This document shows, piece by piece, positions 12,401-23,639 of a stretch of DNA of 64,000 nucleotides. This stretch comes from Symsagittifera roscoffensis (Eukaryota; Xenacoelomorpha; Acoela; Convolutidae): contig NC_087069.1 of NCBI RefSeq assembly GCF_963678635.1, forward strand, positions 24,414,303 to 24,478,302. The letters run 5' to 3'. A model generated the notes under the pieces. The model had not been told where the DNA came from. It saw only the letters and a list, made by a program, of their open reading frames with translations, and ran no database searches. A program made the position numbers and the translations under genes. Each line of letters begins with the position of its first letter. Positions within the stretch are counted from its first letter, which is position 1.

Positions 12401-15400
12401 AGTCGTGAACAACCGTGCTGTCCATTATATCGACAGCTTTGTTCAGCTCCGCCAAGTAAGTTGCTAATAAACCAGTTCCCATAAGACCCTCGATTATTGG
12501 CTCATCTCCCAGCGATATTATCTTCCGCATAATTTTCAACGTGTACTTAGCTTGAGCTAGTTTCGAACCGCGGCCTCCTGTTCCAAAGACACTGTTTCCA
12601 TGTCCTTTGTAATCTTGATCTGATGGCTCTAGACACCAATCCAGAAACCCGCAAAGAGCTCCCAAACCTCCTGTTTGGACTAGTTCTTCCAGCATGGTGG
12701 GTAGAAGTTTTGTAATCGAAGCCAAACATTGCAGCTGGATTTCCTCGAATTGTGAAGGTAGCCAAGTGATATCTTTATCAGGAACCGGGCTGACGTAGTA
12801 AAACATAGCGGGAAGGAGTTTGAATTCCTTCATAAGAGGCGTGAATGATGGATTCTCAGTTAAGTTCATGATGACAGCAAGGAGCATTCGTTTGAATTCA
12901 AAGTCCTCTTCACATTCTGAGAAGCGTAAGTTCCTCGTGATTTCGTAAGTGGATCTGGTTTCGCTGTATGAGAATAGAGATAGGATTGTTCTAGCTAGTC
13001 CAACTTCGATGAATGGTGCTAGGGGGTCCGTTTTAGCTATGAGGTTGATGATGGCCAGCAGGTCGTTTCGAATCGTCCTGAAATAAGAGCAACATGAAAA
13101 ACAGATCTGTAGGCGAACGTTCATGTTTTTGTTCCGACCATTGAAAATAGGGAGGAACTTTGTATTCAGGTCTGTTTTAGTTTTTTTTTGTTTGTTTTCC
13201 ACTCAAAGTCAGGTACCGCAAAAAATTATCGGACTGGGTTGAGTGATATATCATATTAAAGCTCTTACATTCGTGATTTGAAGCACATTCAATATTTTTC
13301 AAAAAGTTTTCCCTGTGCCGAGAAAACCAGTTTGAAATTTTTGATTTCTCATCTTATTTCTAGCGAATAAAGCGAGCGAGCAGTCTTATTTTAATTGCTT
13401 AAAAGCTAACAATAGCCTAATTCAAAACGCAAAAACTTAGTTTTACTTGGGTAACGTTAGTTAACTGAGTATTTTAGCGCCTTTTTGGAATCTAAAATTA
13501 AATAAACTAAAAAAAGTTTTCGAAAATTTTTCGAAGTTTTTTTTTGTTTTTCTCGTATTTTTGCTGCAAAAATTGTTTTTCAATTTGCTTATTTTAGTAT
13601 GGCTGTCGAATATACCTAATCATCAGTTATTTGTTCAGCTCCTTTTATCACACCACGTCAAAAAATGACAATAATTTGAAAAACTATCTTTTTAAGACTG
13701 GTCGGAACATTCTGTGCTACTTGCACAGTAACCGGATTTTTTATGTTAGTTTCTTGAAAATGAACATGAAAAGTAAATTTTCTTAACGAAGTGCATTATA
13801 GTTTTAGTTCAACTTGTTAAGATATATTAAACATCTAAAACTACTTGAAACTTCAGCAATGTTCTTAACGTTTCAGAGAAGCAAGCTTTATCAAATCGGA
13901 ACGTAGACTTTGTTCGATATAAACAACTGGTTTAACAGAATCCCTCAATAATTTCCCCAAAACTGTATTTTTGTCAACCAATAGACATATTTTTGATCAT
14001 GTCTATTTCTAAAACATCCGAAGTTTGATTTTTGAGTTCGTCAACATTCTTTTTTTGTTCGGAACATTGAAAATGGGAGGAACTTTGTTTTCGTGTGTGT
14101 TTGTTTTATTCTTCTTGTTTTCACACAAAATCAGGTAACACAAACAATAACTGGACTAGGTTGAGTGATATATCATAATAAAGCCCTTTCAGTCGTAATT
14201 TGAGCCATAGGAGAAAATGCCCTAATGTTTGATTCTCGTCTAATTTCGAGTGAGGAAAGCGAGCGAGCACGGTTATTTATGCTTATTTTAGGCCGCTTAC
14301 AATAATTTATAAATGCCCAATTTTAATTTCGCCCGAATAAAAGTTTTTGGAGAGTTTTAATGCCATTTTGGGAATCAAAAATTACAGAAAATCAAAAAGT
14401 TTCTACTGGAATTAAAACTATTATAAAAATTGTTGATTTTTTTGATATTCTTATGATTTTGTTTTTGTTTTTCGAGTCATTTTTTTTTCAAAATCTGTTA
14501 CCGATTTGCCTGACCGTCGAATATGCCTGACTTATACTTTTATATGAGGTCCCTTTATCACTACGCAGAAAAAGTTACACTAATTTGAACAAAAATTTAC
14601 ACTTAGTGTCAGCTTAGTCTATTGTTAAGAACCTTCTTTTTTCTAACCTAAGTCGCAAATATTGGTGTCACTTTTGGGGCACTCTTACAGTTTTTTGGTA
14701 GCATGTGCTTTGATGTTCGAATATTAATAAGTTAACACAGTTGGTGCATTTTAATTCATCAAATGCACCGAAGAAAGTTATTTGCTTAATCAACATAACA
14801 AGAATGAAAACACGATTTCAGAAATTTTCTAACTTAATATATCTGGCAATTTTTTGAAATTCATAATGTATTTATGATAAGGCTTTGAGCTTTGCTATTT
14901 GTTACATGCAAAGTTAGTGTAGATGCCTTCAGTTAGGGCTATTTCAAATTATTATTCACATTGTGTTTATTTGTATTTGGTGCCACTTTTGCCGAATGGC
15001 ATTGGCACTCTATTAGCATATGTAGCTTATTTATTCGTGACTAGTGTTTGTAGCTGGCTAAGCGTGTGTAGCTGAGTGTTTAGTGCGTGAGACTCAAAAT
15101 CACCTGATTGCAATAGGTCGCTGATCGAATCCTTGATTAGCCGAATTGTTGCTAATTCGAGGCTTATTTCATTTTTTTCTTATTGCACTTTCTAGAGCTG
15201 CTTTTTTCGTGTTCTCGCTAGTGTGTGGGAAGCTTCGCCTCTGTAAAACGTTATGGTCGAACATTATGTGCTACTTGCACAGTGAGCGGCTATCCTTGTT
15301 TCTTTTTCTATTTATTTGACTTCAAAAGTTTTAGCACATAATGTATTGACCTAGAGGAATAATATTGTGTCGTTTGTTGAGCAAAAAAACCTGATACGTA

Positions 15401-18400
15401 TGTGTGAGTGTTTTGAGGTGAGGGGGCATGGAAAACATTTTTTTGAGCTGTTAACTTTCTTATGAAAACAATTTTTTGGCTCTTTTTCCTTTTCCCCCCA
15501 CCTGCAAATTTTTATAATTGAAGTTTCTGTTCACATTGTCCGATTGTCATGAAAATTGACATGCAGACTAATTAGGCCATGACAAACATATTTGGTCTTC
15601 ATAATTAACCTTGTGAAACCACTCGTTTGACCGTAAAATTAATGTTTGAGTGAGGTGGGGGGGGAAAGGAAAAAGAGCCAATTTTTTTTTTCGGCATAAC
15701 AAGTATGTGCGCAAGTATTGTCCGCTTTATGGGCGCATCGTTGGTTTTGGCCCGTTCCAAATCTAACATTCAATTGTCATGCTGATTTTTTTCACGACAA
15801 TTTGAGACAAGCGAACGAACTTTTTGGAAGTTAAAAAGCGTTGAATAGCGTCCAAAATTGGATGATGGCATTATTACTTAATTTACCTGTAGTGCTTGCT
15901 GTGTGTCTTTGGTACCAGTGTAACGAACGTGTCATAGATGGCTCCCATGCAAGGTTGATTGGCAATCTGGTCTGTGACTGCCACTGCGTCTCCGTACTCC
16001 AGCAGATTCCACAGAATCTCAGTAGACAGATACAGACCCCTGTAAATAGACACAACGCAGCGAAAATATTAACTAACAACTAATAAAAATTATGACCCTT
16101 GGAGTTTTTGTGCTGACTACTAGCTTTAACCACACCTTGATAGTGATTTTTTGTTCAACCTAAAATAGCATGTTTCTTCGGTTTTTGGTCGATCTTTCTG
16201 GTCTTTGCTTTTAGGGCATCTCATCTCGCTTAACGAATAATTTTCTCGCTTTTTCGTACGCTAAAGCTATTCAACGCCATTGCTGATGGAAGCTACCGAG
16301 GGTTTGGACGACATATTTACCCAAAAAGGATGATTATTATGTTGGACTAAAAATTGTCATGAACCGTACAACTATGTTTAGTACAACTTAGATAGGCAAT
16401 TCTCGAGACAACGCGTTAACTCGCAAAATAGTCAACTTATAAATTTTAAGAAAATCGACAACGCTGGAAAATTTGGTTCAACGAAGTTTGAAAATTAGTT
16501 TAAAACCAGGCACTGACAAGTAGAGATTTCTTATTCTACTCGGATCCGCTGCGCTTAACTACATTCGGTACAAGTGATACTGTGCGCGTGAAACTGTTGA
16601 TGCCGCTATTCTAGATTGTCTTGTTTGGTTATTAAAGAGTTAATTTAAAGAGCGAATTGTCTAGTTTTTTAGGTGTCTTTTTGCTTAGAGTTAATTTGAA
16701 GAAAGGTGCTTTTTTCTAAACTTTTTTTGCCAGTTGTGATGTTACGCATTGCGAAACATACCTGTCGACTTCATCTTCGATCGTTGGCATGCGAATGGAG
16801 ATAGAGAAGGCGCCTCCTGATTGGATGACCAGGTGACAATTAGTGGCTGATTTGGTAGTCAGGTAGCGCAGGATCTAAAAATAGGAGAAATATTATCGGA
16901 CATAAATATGGTCACGATAGCACACAGTCATCACAGCTAAATGTTTCGGCTCTTTTTTCTTTTCCCCCCACCTCACACGAACATGAATTTTATGTTATAA
17001 CGAGTAGTTTTAGAAGGTTATTTATGAAGACCTAATATGTTTGTCATAACCTAATTAGTCCGTATGTCAATTTTCATAACAATCGAACTGTGTGAACAAA
17101 GTTTTTACTTGTAAAATTTTACAGGTGGGAGAAAGGAAAAAGAGCCTATGTTTCCAGACTATTTCCGCTGATGTTGAAAATGGTATTTTTTGTAATGTCA
17201 CTTGGAATTACTGTTCGCTTTACGGTAACAAGAGCGAAGTCGATTCTGAACGCATTTGAAAGTTGATTGGAAGGAGTTTTAGGGTTTTATTGATTGAAAT
17301 AATACTTAATATATCTATTATTGATTGAAATATTATCTAATAATGGATAAGCAGATGAACTTCGACCATCAAAATAAAATGATTGCTCAGAGTTAAGTAA
17401 TAACAATGGGTTTATCCCAATCGAGAACAAGCTTAAATAACTTCTCTGTACCTGGAAGAGGACATTAATGACTAGTGGAGACTGGAGTAGTGTCATGGCC
17501 TTGACCAGTGTCTCTGCCACCTCACTCAACTCCAACATGTATCTGCTGTGTTCAGTCGGAACTCTCTGCTCCTCATCCGGTGCATTCCTCACTGTCTCCG
17601 ATTCCTCCTTCTTTACCTGGAAATGAATTTCTCTACGAATTTATTCAAATGTTTAAAAAAAACGTAGCGTATTTTTTCTTTTTTTTATAATTTTGTTTTT
17701 ACCATCACTGTGATTTTGCTATATTAGGGGGCGGGGGTATTAATTTGCTGGGGGGGCTATAATAGGAAATAAAGACCCCGTGTATCTCTACCTTTGGTTT
17801 GGGCATGGCTGATCCCAAGTATATAGCTAGGAGGGTGTGGCATATCTGAAGTTGCAGTTCCTCGTTGTCTATCCTCAGCAGGAACCCCAACTGGGCGAAG
17901 CTGTCTCGCAGCACTCCCTTATAGGCCACGTCGTCCGAGAGCTTCTCTGTAATGATAGAAATTTGATTTATTTAAGCTATTTTAACGTTAGTCATAATAT
18001 ACTGAAATTTTGCATGGTGAGCAATTTAACGACTGTGGACACACAACAAATTTGTTCTTCATATCTTAAATCGTAACATCACGCATTCAGTCATATTTAC
18101 TAAAATGTAAGCTAACTAAGAAAATGGATTTTTTGAACAGTTAAAGGGAGGAGTGGGAAAGAGCAGTGTGTTTCATGGAAAGAAGAAAAATTTGATCTTC
18201 ATAAACGTTTTCCTTATTCTCTCACCTTTCTTGAACGGCTTCTCCGCAATCTTGATCATCTGAATCATAGGCCTCAAGTACCTCTGATCTTCCAGACTCC
18301 TGTCAGCACACGCGTTCAAAATAGTCAAAATGTCAACCAGATCTCGCAAGTAGAACCCATCTTCATACTCAGTCACTATTTTCTGCAATATATGCAAATG

Positions 18401-18628
18401 TCGCTTAGTCAGATCACGTGAGTGAGGATCCGTGAACAAAGTAACAGCGTGTGAAATCTTCACTGGGTGAAAGTTGGAAGGCATTTCGTTCAAGTTAGGC
18501 TCGTCTGGTAAAACATGGCGCATAATGGGAGGCATAGTTTTGGTCTGTTTTTGCATCATTGGATGCATAACAGATTGAGCGCTTGTAGCACTGAAAGGCT
18601 CTTGAACCTTAGATTCGGCTATTGCCAT
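9497..18628 (-). CDS. CFAP69: Cilia- and flagella-associated protein 69, complete, 9 exons
   Basis: Exons on the minus strand: 18628-18226, 17946-17792, 17616-17452, 16874-16762, 16039-15887, 13077-12281, 11955-11623, 11333-11019, 10032-9497. All introns are GT-AG and all phases join, giving 989 aa against about 941 in human. Similarity to vertebrate CFAP69 is clear along the length: STEILWNLLE (exon 5), GHGNSVFGTGGRG near residues 488-500 (exon 6), LGLGYSRLILATLETVWNC (exon 7), FTKIGFNELPGLAPTDY (exon 8) and KQALEAISR (exon 9). The protein is an all-helical armadillo-like repeat protein. In known species it belongs to the axonemal central apparatus and is needed for sperm flagella. The start is the first ATG of an open exon with no other in-frame choice. 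Introns 4-8 carry several mobile elements. The last codons lie in repeat-array sequence. Confidence 0.95.
10273..10711. mobile_element. 439-bp TIR element with perfect 8-bp target duplication
   Basis: The left end reads GGTACTACTATGATAGA..GGTCCC and the right end is its inverse (GGGACC..TCTATCATAGTAGTACC). It is flanked on both sides by GAGTTATC (10265-10272 and 10712-10719). An 8-bp duplication is typical of hAT and P superfamily transposons. There is no reading frame. It sits in intron 8 of CFAP69. Confidence 0.85.
10791..10950 (-). mobile_element. tRNA-derived SINE, truncated copy
   Basis: On the minus strand a tRNA-like B box (GCGTTCGAATCCCGCTTCG) is followed by a body with CGGTTGGAGGGTTCCCAG and a GCCTCCTCAAGGTGGGAC stretch. 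The body matches the longer copy at 28961-29168. The A-box half is missing. Confidence 0.7.
13125..13745 (+). repeat. Dispersed repeat family R1, copy in CFAP69 intron 5
   Basis: The copy starts near a TTCCGACCATTGAAAATAGG phrase, passes through GTTGAGTGATATATCAT and a GCGAGCGAGC motif, and ends near TACTTGCACAGTAACCGG. The same order of phrases recurs at 14045, 33590, 36920 and 37560, and inverted at 43320. No terminal repeats or coding capacity were seen. Confidence 0.7.
14045..14600 (+). repeat. Dispersed repeat family R1, second copy in CFAP69 intron 5
   Basis: It has the same phrase order as 13125-13745 (CATTGAAAATGGGAGGAACT, GTTGAGTGATATATCAT, GCGAGCGAGC), with more indels. The two copies are direct neighbours in the intron. 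Confidence 0.65.
15055..15190 (+). mobile_element. tRNA-derived SINE head
   Basis: An A-box-like TAGCTGAGTG and a B-box-like TGATCGAATCC are about 55 bp apart, as in a tRNA gene, but the acceptor stem cannot pair. This makes it a SINE promoter region rather than a working tRNA. It lies in CFAP69 intron 5. A phrase common to other repeats here, AAGCTTCGCCTCTGT, follows at 15230. Confidence 0.65.
15478..15679. mobile_element. GGCTC-family MITE, copy 1
   Basis: 202 bp with inverted ends GGCTCTTTTTCC and GGAAAAAGAGCC, followed inward by C-rich and G-rich tracts. It is flanked by AATTTTTT on both sides (15470-15477 and 15680-15687), an 8-bp target duplication. It sits in CFAP69 intron 5 and has no coding capacity. 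Confidence 0.85.
16948..17146. mobile_element. GGCTC-family MITE, copy 2
   Basis: 199 bp with the same inverted ends as 15478-15679, flanked by AATGTTTC and TATGTTTC (8 bp, one mismatch). It lies in CFAP69 intron 3. The internal phrases AATTAGTCCGTATGTCA and GTCATAACC are shared with the other copies. Confidence 0.85.
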
Positions 18629-19555
18629 TTTGATGGATCTAATTAACGTTTAATTGTCCTTATTTAAGCTAAAAATTCATTTTAAAAAGAAGTGTTTTGG
18701 CCTTTTCGAAATGAAGCTAAAATGCAATGCTGAGTTTTTATGTAGTTTTATATATGTACAATGCTGTTTTATGTGAAGATTTGATTGAATGGTAAAAAAA
18801 CACGTGCAGATTCAGCTGAAAAGTATACCGATTTTTTAAACGTCGCGCTTACTGTTTATACCATACCTTATTGATTTGTTATCAAAGCTTTGAGCTTATT
18901 GAACTCTAAAACAAACCATCCAAAAATTTGTAGTTTTTTTCCAAACGTCTGCCCTAGAATATACAGTTTTTCTCCACCCCCCCCCCCCCCCCGCCCACCT
19001 AACAGAAGCATCAATTTTATCATTTTCTACAAAGTTAAATACGCAGACCAAATATGCTTGAGATAGCCTAGTGATAGTCAACATGTCAATATTTATAACG
19101 ATTGGGCAATATGAACAAAAATTTTTATTTTGAAAATTTTGAAGGTAGGATGATCTGGTTCTGGGGAAGAGCCAAATAACGTATGAAATGTATATCATGT
19201 TTACATCGCTCTAAACTTGTTCAGTTATACCATTGCAATAGTTAAATAGTTAAAGCACCCCAAAAACATTCGCATTCATCTAAATTTTTTGTGAAATTGT
19301 AAAGGTCAACTAGTGACATTTGTTAGACGACGCTAGTGCGGTCAGTAACGCCTTTTAGGCGAGGTCTTACGAATTTTTATTGTTATTGAATTTTTATTAT
19401 CGTATCTTTATTGTTTTTTTTGTGGTTTCTGAATCATTTTCCTGTTTTTCAGGTTTAATGTAGTCTAATTAATCAAAAGGATTTATCTAATCATCTAACT
19501 CCACAGTCGATGTACCTTCCTTGTGGTTGTGTGTAATTTGGAGTCTCGAGGAAGA
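18629..19555. promoter_or_regulatory. Shared upstream region of CFAP69 and the 2H gene
   Basis: 927 bp lie between two divergent start codons, so the promoters of both genes should be here. I see no unambiguous TATA box or known factor site. The middle (about 18957-19173) holds a decayed copy of the GGCTC-family MITE that includes a long C run (18977-18991); its right end still reads GAAGAGCC. Confidence 0.5.
18957..19173. mobile_element. GGCTC-family MITE, decayed copy 5
   Basis: The internal sequence matches the other copies (CCCACCTAACAGAAGCATC, GACCAAATATG, AACGATTGGGCAATATGAAC) and the right end is GGGGAAGAGCC. The left terminus and target duplication are not recognisable, so the left limit is approximate. 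Confidence 0.6.
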
Positions 19556-21759
19556 ATGTCGAATGTGAAGAGCCACAAATCTGCAATTGTGCTTGTGCCT
19601 AAAGTCTCGGAGGAGTTGTTGGGCACAATACAGAATATCAGACGGTAAGCACCAAAGAAACATTAGCTCTTTTATCTCCCCCTCCACCTCTCATAAGCAT
19701 CGATTTCATGGTTTAACGAGTGGTTTTACAAGGTTGACTAAGAAAACCAAATGCGTTTGTCATGGCCTAATTAGTCCGTATGCCAGTTTTTATAATAAAT
19801 GGCAATGTGAACAGAAAAATTACTCTAAAAAATTTGCAGGTGGGGAGAAGGAAAAAGAGCCGAAGCATTTATTTGATGCGTATAAAGATTTTCCTCACTC
19901 CTTAGAAATGTTGGCTCTTTTCCAGTCCTTTTATATGAAAGTCCATTTAAAATGCGTGAACAGTTGAACAAACTTCTACATTTCTAACATGCAAATTGCC
20001 GTGTGAACAATTTTTGAACATCTTTGTTTTGTAGTTTAATAAGGGGGTTGGAAAACGAAAAGAGCCCAAATGTTACACAAGAACAGCCGGTATAAAGTTT
20101 TTTTTAAATTTAGCAAGTACGACAAAGCTTTCAAGAGATGGATGCCCCACGTGAATCTAATCTACCCGTTCGTGGAACGAGAAGATGACAGCTTTAAAAA
20201 AGAAGTGGCCAACATCAAAAAGTGTTTCACACTGTGTGGAGTGAACAAGTTTGACATGAAGTTCAATTCGGAATCGGTGGGGTTTTTCGAGCACACTGCA
20301 ACGTTCAATCTATTCTTGAAGCCATTTCCAGTTGATAGTAGTGACGTCATCGCTGACTGTGACGTGGGCAGTAGAAATCAGGTAGTTCAAAATTACTATA
20401 TAAACCAGGAAGTGGTATCTAAACCAGCCGAAGTATCAACCAGCCGAAAACACATAAGTGTTATATATTAGTTATGGGATCTACTTAAAAATCTCCCCCC
20501 TTTAAAGGAAGGGGGAGATTGTTAAGTAAATTAAAACAGTCGAGTTTTTGACCAATCAGAACGCAGGAAAATTAGAATTCACAGTAGAAAGCTCTGTGCT
20601 AATTTACTGTATATATTCATAGAGGGGATTGTTAAGCAGATCCCATGGGGGGGGGGGGAGATTGTTAAGTAGATCCTAGTTATGTAACAGTTACGAAATT
20701 CATGCAAATTTCTTGCATATGATGTAATGTTTCTGCTGGCTTATATACTCTGCGCATTTTCGGTTGGCTTATACTTCGGTTGGTTTATTCATCACACTCA
20801 ATTGGATAACTGAAGTTTTGGAAGAAAGATAGTCGGATCAAGTCAACATCCCCCGCTCCGCTAAAATGGGCCCAGAAAATATTCGCGAAAGGCTTAAAAT
20901 TGACTGAAAATTCCCATTTAGAATCAAGAGAGTACATCGTAGCTTTGGCGGAAAGATAGTGTTAGTGTTTATATAGATTACTCAACAGAAAACGTAAATT
21001 TAATCGTAGTATTTGTGTTCAGAAAAGTAAAAGTCGATAATTCATCAGCGAAGAAAGTTAACTTAGTTTTTGTGATTTAAGGAAAGCGAATCGCTCTCAG
21101 GGTCAACAAAAGCTGCCGCATCAAGCACAATGGATTCAAAAGAACAACCGCTTGGCTACGTCGATCCATTTTCACAAATCAGCCAAGGATTAAATACCAT
21201 CACGCCATCTTTATTCGACCTGCACGCTGCCAAAGACAACTCAATTGTTGGAACAGAACATGTCAACGATGCTTCGTTCAGCCAGTTTTGGGACAAGTCT
21301 TATGCTTGCTACAACTCAGAAACTCCCAAAAAATCAGCCAAAATTATACCAGAAACCCCCAAAATGGTTCCAAAGGAAAAGAAAACAGATCAATTTAAGA
21401 ACTTCAGCTCCGAAGACATCGAACATTTTGACCAAATATACAAAGACAATGATTTAGAGAGAATTCGAAAATTACCGGCACTTCAAAGAATGCAAGCATC
21501 GCTTGTTCGAGTTTTTCCAGATTTTGACGATTTGAATACAATTTCAGAAGCAGGCTTCCAACCTCACTTAACGTTAGGACAATTTAAAAAGATGAATCTT
21601 AACAAACACTTAGCTGAAATTAAAGAGGCTTTGTTTGAAGATGGCAATGATGAAATTTTCACAGCTGACGAGATTGCCATCATCACGAGAAAGTCGGCTG
21701 AAGATCCTTTTGAAATACAAGCTATAATTCCACTGCCTGACAAAAATTCAAATAACTAA
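19556..21759 (+). CDS. 2H-phosphoesterase-like protein, 3 exons, 344 aa
   Basis: Exons 19556-19644, 20114-20381 and 21082-21759 join in phase with GT-AG introns. The fold of LigT/2'-5' RNA ligase-type 2H phosphoesterases is suggested by two motifs: FKRWMPHVNLIYPF (His42) and EAGFQPHLTLGQF (His281). The first strand, KSAIVLVP, lies just after the start. Family members act on cyclic phosphate or 2'-5' linkages in RNA; the substrate here is unknown. Two oddities stand out. The first motif is H-x-N rather than the usual H-x-T/S. The histidines are also about 239 residues apart because a serine/lysine-rich, probably disordered insert (about residues 115-230) separates the two half-domains. Exon 3 holds an internal ATG at 21130 that could be mistaken for the start. 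Introns 1 and 2 each carry mobile elements. Confidence 0.8.
19665..19861. mobile_element. GGCTC-family MITE, copy 3
   Basis: 197 bp with ends AGCTCTTTTATC and GGAAAAAGAGCC, flanked by GAAACATT and GAAGCATT (8 bp, one mismatch). It lies in intron 1 of the 2H gene, 20 bp downstream of the exon 1 donor. Confidence 0.85.
19913..20066. mobile_element. GGCTC-family MITE, copy 4 (short)
   Basis: 154 bp with ends GGCTCTTTTCCAGTCC and AAACGAAAAGAGCC, flanked by GAAATGTT and CAAATGTT (8 bp, one mismatch). It is only 43 bp to the right of copy 3 and ends 47 bp before exon 2 of the 2H gene. Confidence 0.8.
20420..20787. mobile_element. TA-flanked MITE in 2H intron 2, interrupted by a second MITE
   Basis: Inverted ends begin TAAACCAGCCGAAGTAT at the left and finish ATACTTCGGTTGGTTTA at the right. 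Each end also repeats an ACCAGCCGAAAA-type phrase a second time. TA at both edges fits a TA target duplication. A fragment of the same family is at about 24784-24835. The element is interrupted at 20477-20676. Confidence 0.75.
20477..20676. mobile_element. 200-bp MITE nested in another MITE, perfect 8-bp duplication
   Basis: The left end is GGATCTACTTAA..ATCTCCCCCC and the right end its inverse. TAGTTATG flanks both sides (20469-20476 and 20677-20684). The outer element must therefore be older than this insertion. Confidence 0.85.
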
Positions 21760-21863
21760 ACTGCTCTAACAAACGTTTTTGAACATAGGTAAAACTTTCT
21801 TTTAAAATCTGATTATAATGCTGTAAGAAAAAAATTTTTTAATCTGTAAATATAGGTTCTATA

Positions 21864-21869
21864 AATAAA
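21864..21869 (+). promoter_or_regulatory. Candidate poly(A) signal of the 2H gene
   Basis: AATAAA, 105 bp after the stop codon of the 2H-phosphoesterase-like gene, is the first such hexamer downstream. Confidence 0.6.
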
Positions 21870-23639
21870 CGAATTTGTTGAACATATCATTTGAATCATA
21901 GATCACAAAATTTAATTAAAATTTGAAGTCACTCGAAATTCGTTTTTCTATTATGACTACGACCTTTCGGATGTTAACAAACGACGTTTCAGAGACCACT
22001 GTGAAGGGTGGAAGCTACTGAAATGTAACACTACCCAGGTAAGTTTTCTTAATGTTAAGGTCATTGTTTTAATGTAAATCTTTGAAGTAAGTTTTAACGA
22101 AAGCTAATATATATTTTTTCGATGATCAAAACGAAATGCAGAACAAAATTCAACTATCTGGGTCGTACAAAGATAAGTTGATCATTACACAAGCTAAATA
22201 GTCTATTGCTATGTAGAAACTTTTTTTCAACATAAGTCGCAAATAAGTGTGCTCATTTGGTGGCACTTTTGGTATATTTCAATTTAATGCCTATATAAGC
22301 ATAGATATTTTAATAGCACATGTTTTTGGCTAGCGTTAAATCCACCTTGCAAAAAGCGGGTATTATTAAAATTCGTGTCATTTGTTTTTTGTTTTTTTTC
22401 GACGATTTGGAAACTTTTTGCACTTATTGCAGAAATTTCAGTTTTTCTCAAAAACTACTTGACAAAATTTTAAAGTGGCATTAATGGGGACATCGGCTGC
22501 TCTTCTATGTGCCTACATATTTTCGCTAGTCTCTTTTCATTTAACGCCTAACTCTACGGCCTTCGAAGTTGCATCAGGTAGATTTTCGACCTATTTGTTT
22601 TGAGTTTTTTTCATTTGCTCGAATGTTAGCTTCACATATCTAAGACTAAGCTTTCAACTTAAAGAACAAATTATGGGGTTTTCCCCATTGTCAGTGGTTA
22701 TTTCCTACCTTCAATAGAAAGAAGTTATGGAATCAAATAAGACCAGTTTTTGACATTTTGGCTAATTTTTAAAACTTTTAGACTTAAGGGGCTCAATCGC
22801 AACAGAAAGTGGTAGAAATTTTACTTGCTCAATTGGCTACGACCTTGTTTTCTTAGAAAAAAGACATTGGAGAATGTCCATTTTTCCAAACTTTCGACCT
22901 TTTTTTGGAAACTTTCCATTTTTCTCAAAAGTTCACATCTCAAAGCGTGTCACATCTCAAATAACGGGTTTTATCGAAAGAGAGAAAAAATTCCAGTTAT
23001 GCAAACCTCTCTAGTGATTTTGAGCTTAATGGTTACTCAAGTCAACATGGTGCGTAGATCTTCCCTATCATAACTGTTTCACTCTATTTTTGTAGAAAAC
23101 CCGATACGGACTTCGGAAAAATTGTCACTACTCTTGGAATTTAGTTGCTAAATTTGGTAATAATTTATTCGAAAAAATAGGTTGTGGCTATCTTCCCTGC
23201 CTAAGAGGCTATTCCCATGCTTAAGTGGAGAAAAGCTTTGAATTTTTGATAGTTTTTTGGAAACGTCATTTTTTAATAGTGTCTGTCCAAATATGAGATA
23301 AAGAATTCAATTGAAAAAGAAAGTGGTAGCTATCTCCTATAAATAAGCGGCGAATTCCCTATTCAAGCAGAAAATCTGAAAATGACGCATTTCTCAATTG
23401 GTACAAAATGAGAAAAAACCAATAAATCATGTCTATCCAGCATTAGCGGGGCTTCTAGTTTACTCTCAATTGTCCGGAGCGCAGACGTGAGACTCCTAGT
23501 CCACAGGTCGCAGACTAAGTTCCAGAACCTTGTAGTAGTTTAATTTTTATTTGATCGAACTTTTGATGCATAGCATTGGCTATTTTAAAGACACTGTGGC
23601 TGTTTTCAAGAATCGATAAACGTAGTTTTTATCGTAGAT
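21870..23639. other. Intergenic, no gene seen
   Basis: AT-rich sequence with many short open frames that have no coding look. A phrase near 22216 (CATAAGTCGCAAAT, then GGTGGCACTTTTGG) also occurs at 14640 in CFAP69 intron 5, so part of this is dispersed repeat. Nothing else is supported. Confidence 0.5.

Noticed and set aside
12547-12765. 72-codon minus-strand frame inside CFAP69 exon 6
   Set aside because: Shadow frame of the real CFAP69 exon, which matches the family in the other frame.
21130-21759. A stand-alone 209-aa gene starting at 21130
   Set aside because: The exon extends in frame to an acceptor at 21081 and completes the 2H protein begun in exons 1 and 2; the second histidine motif alone would be half a domain.
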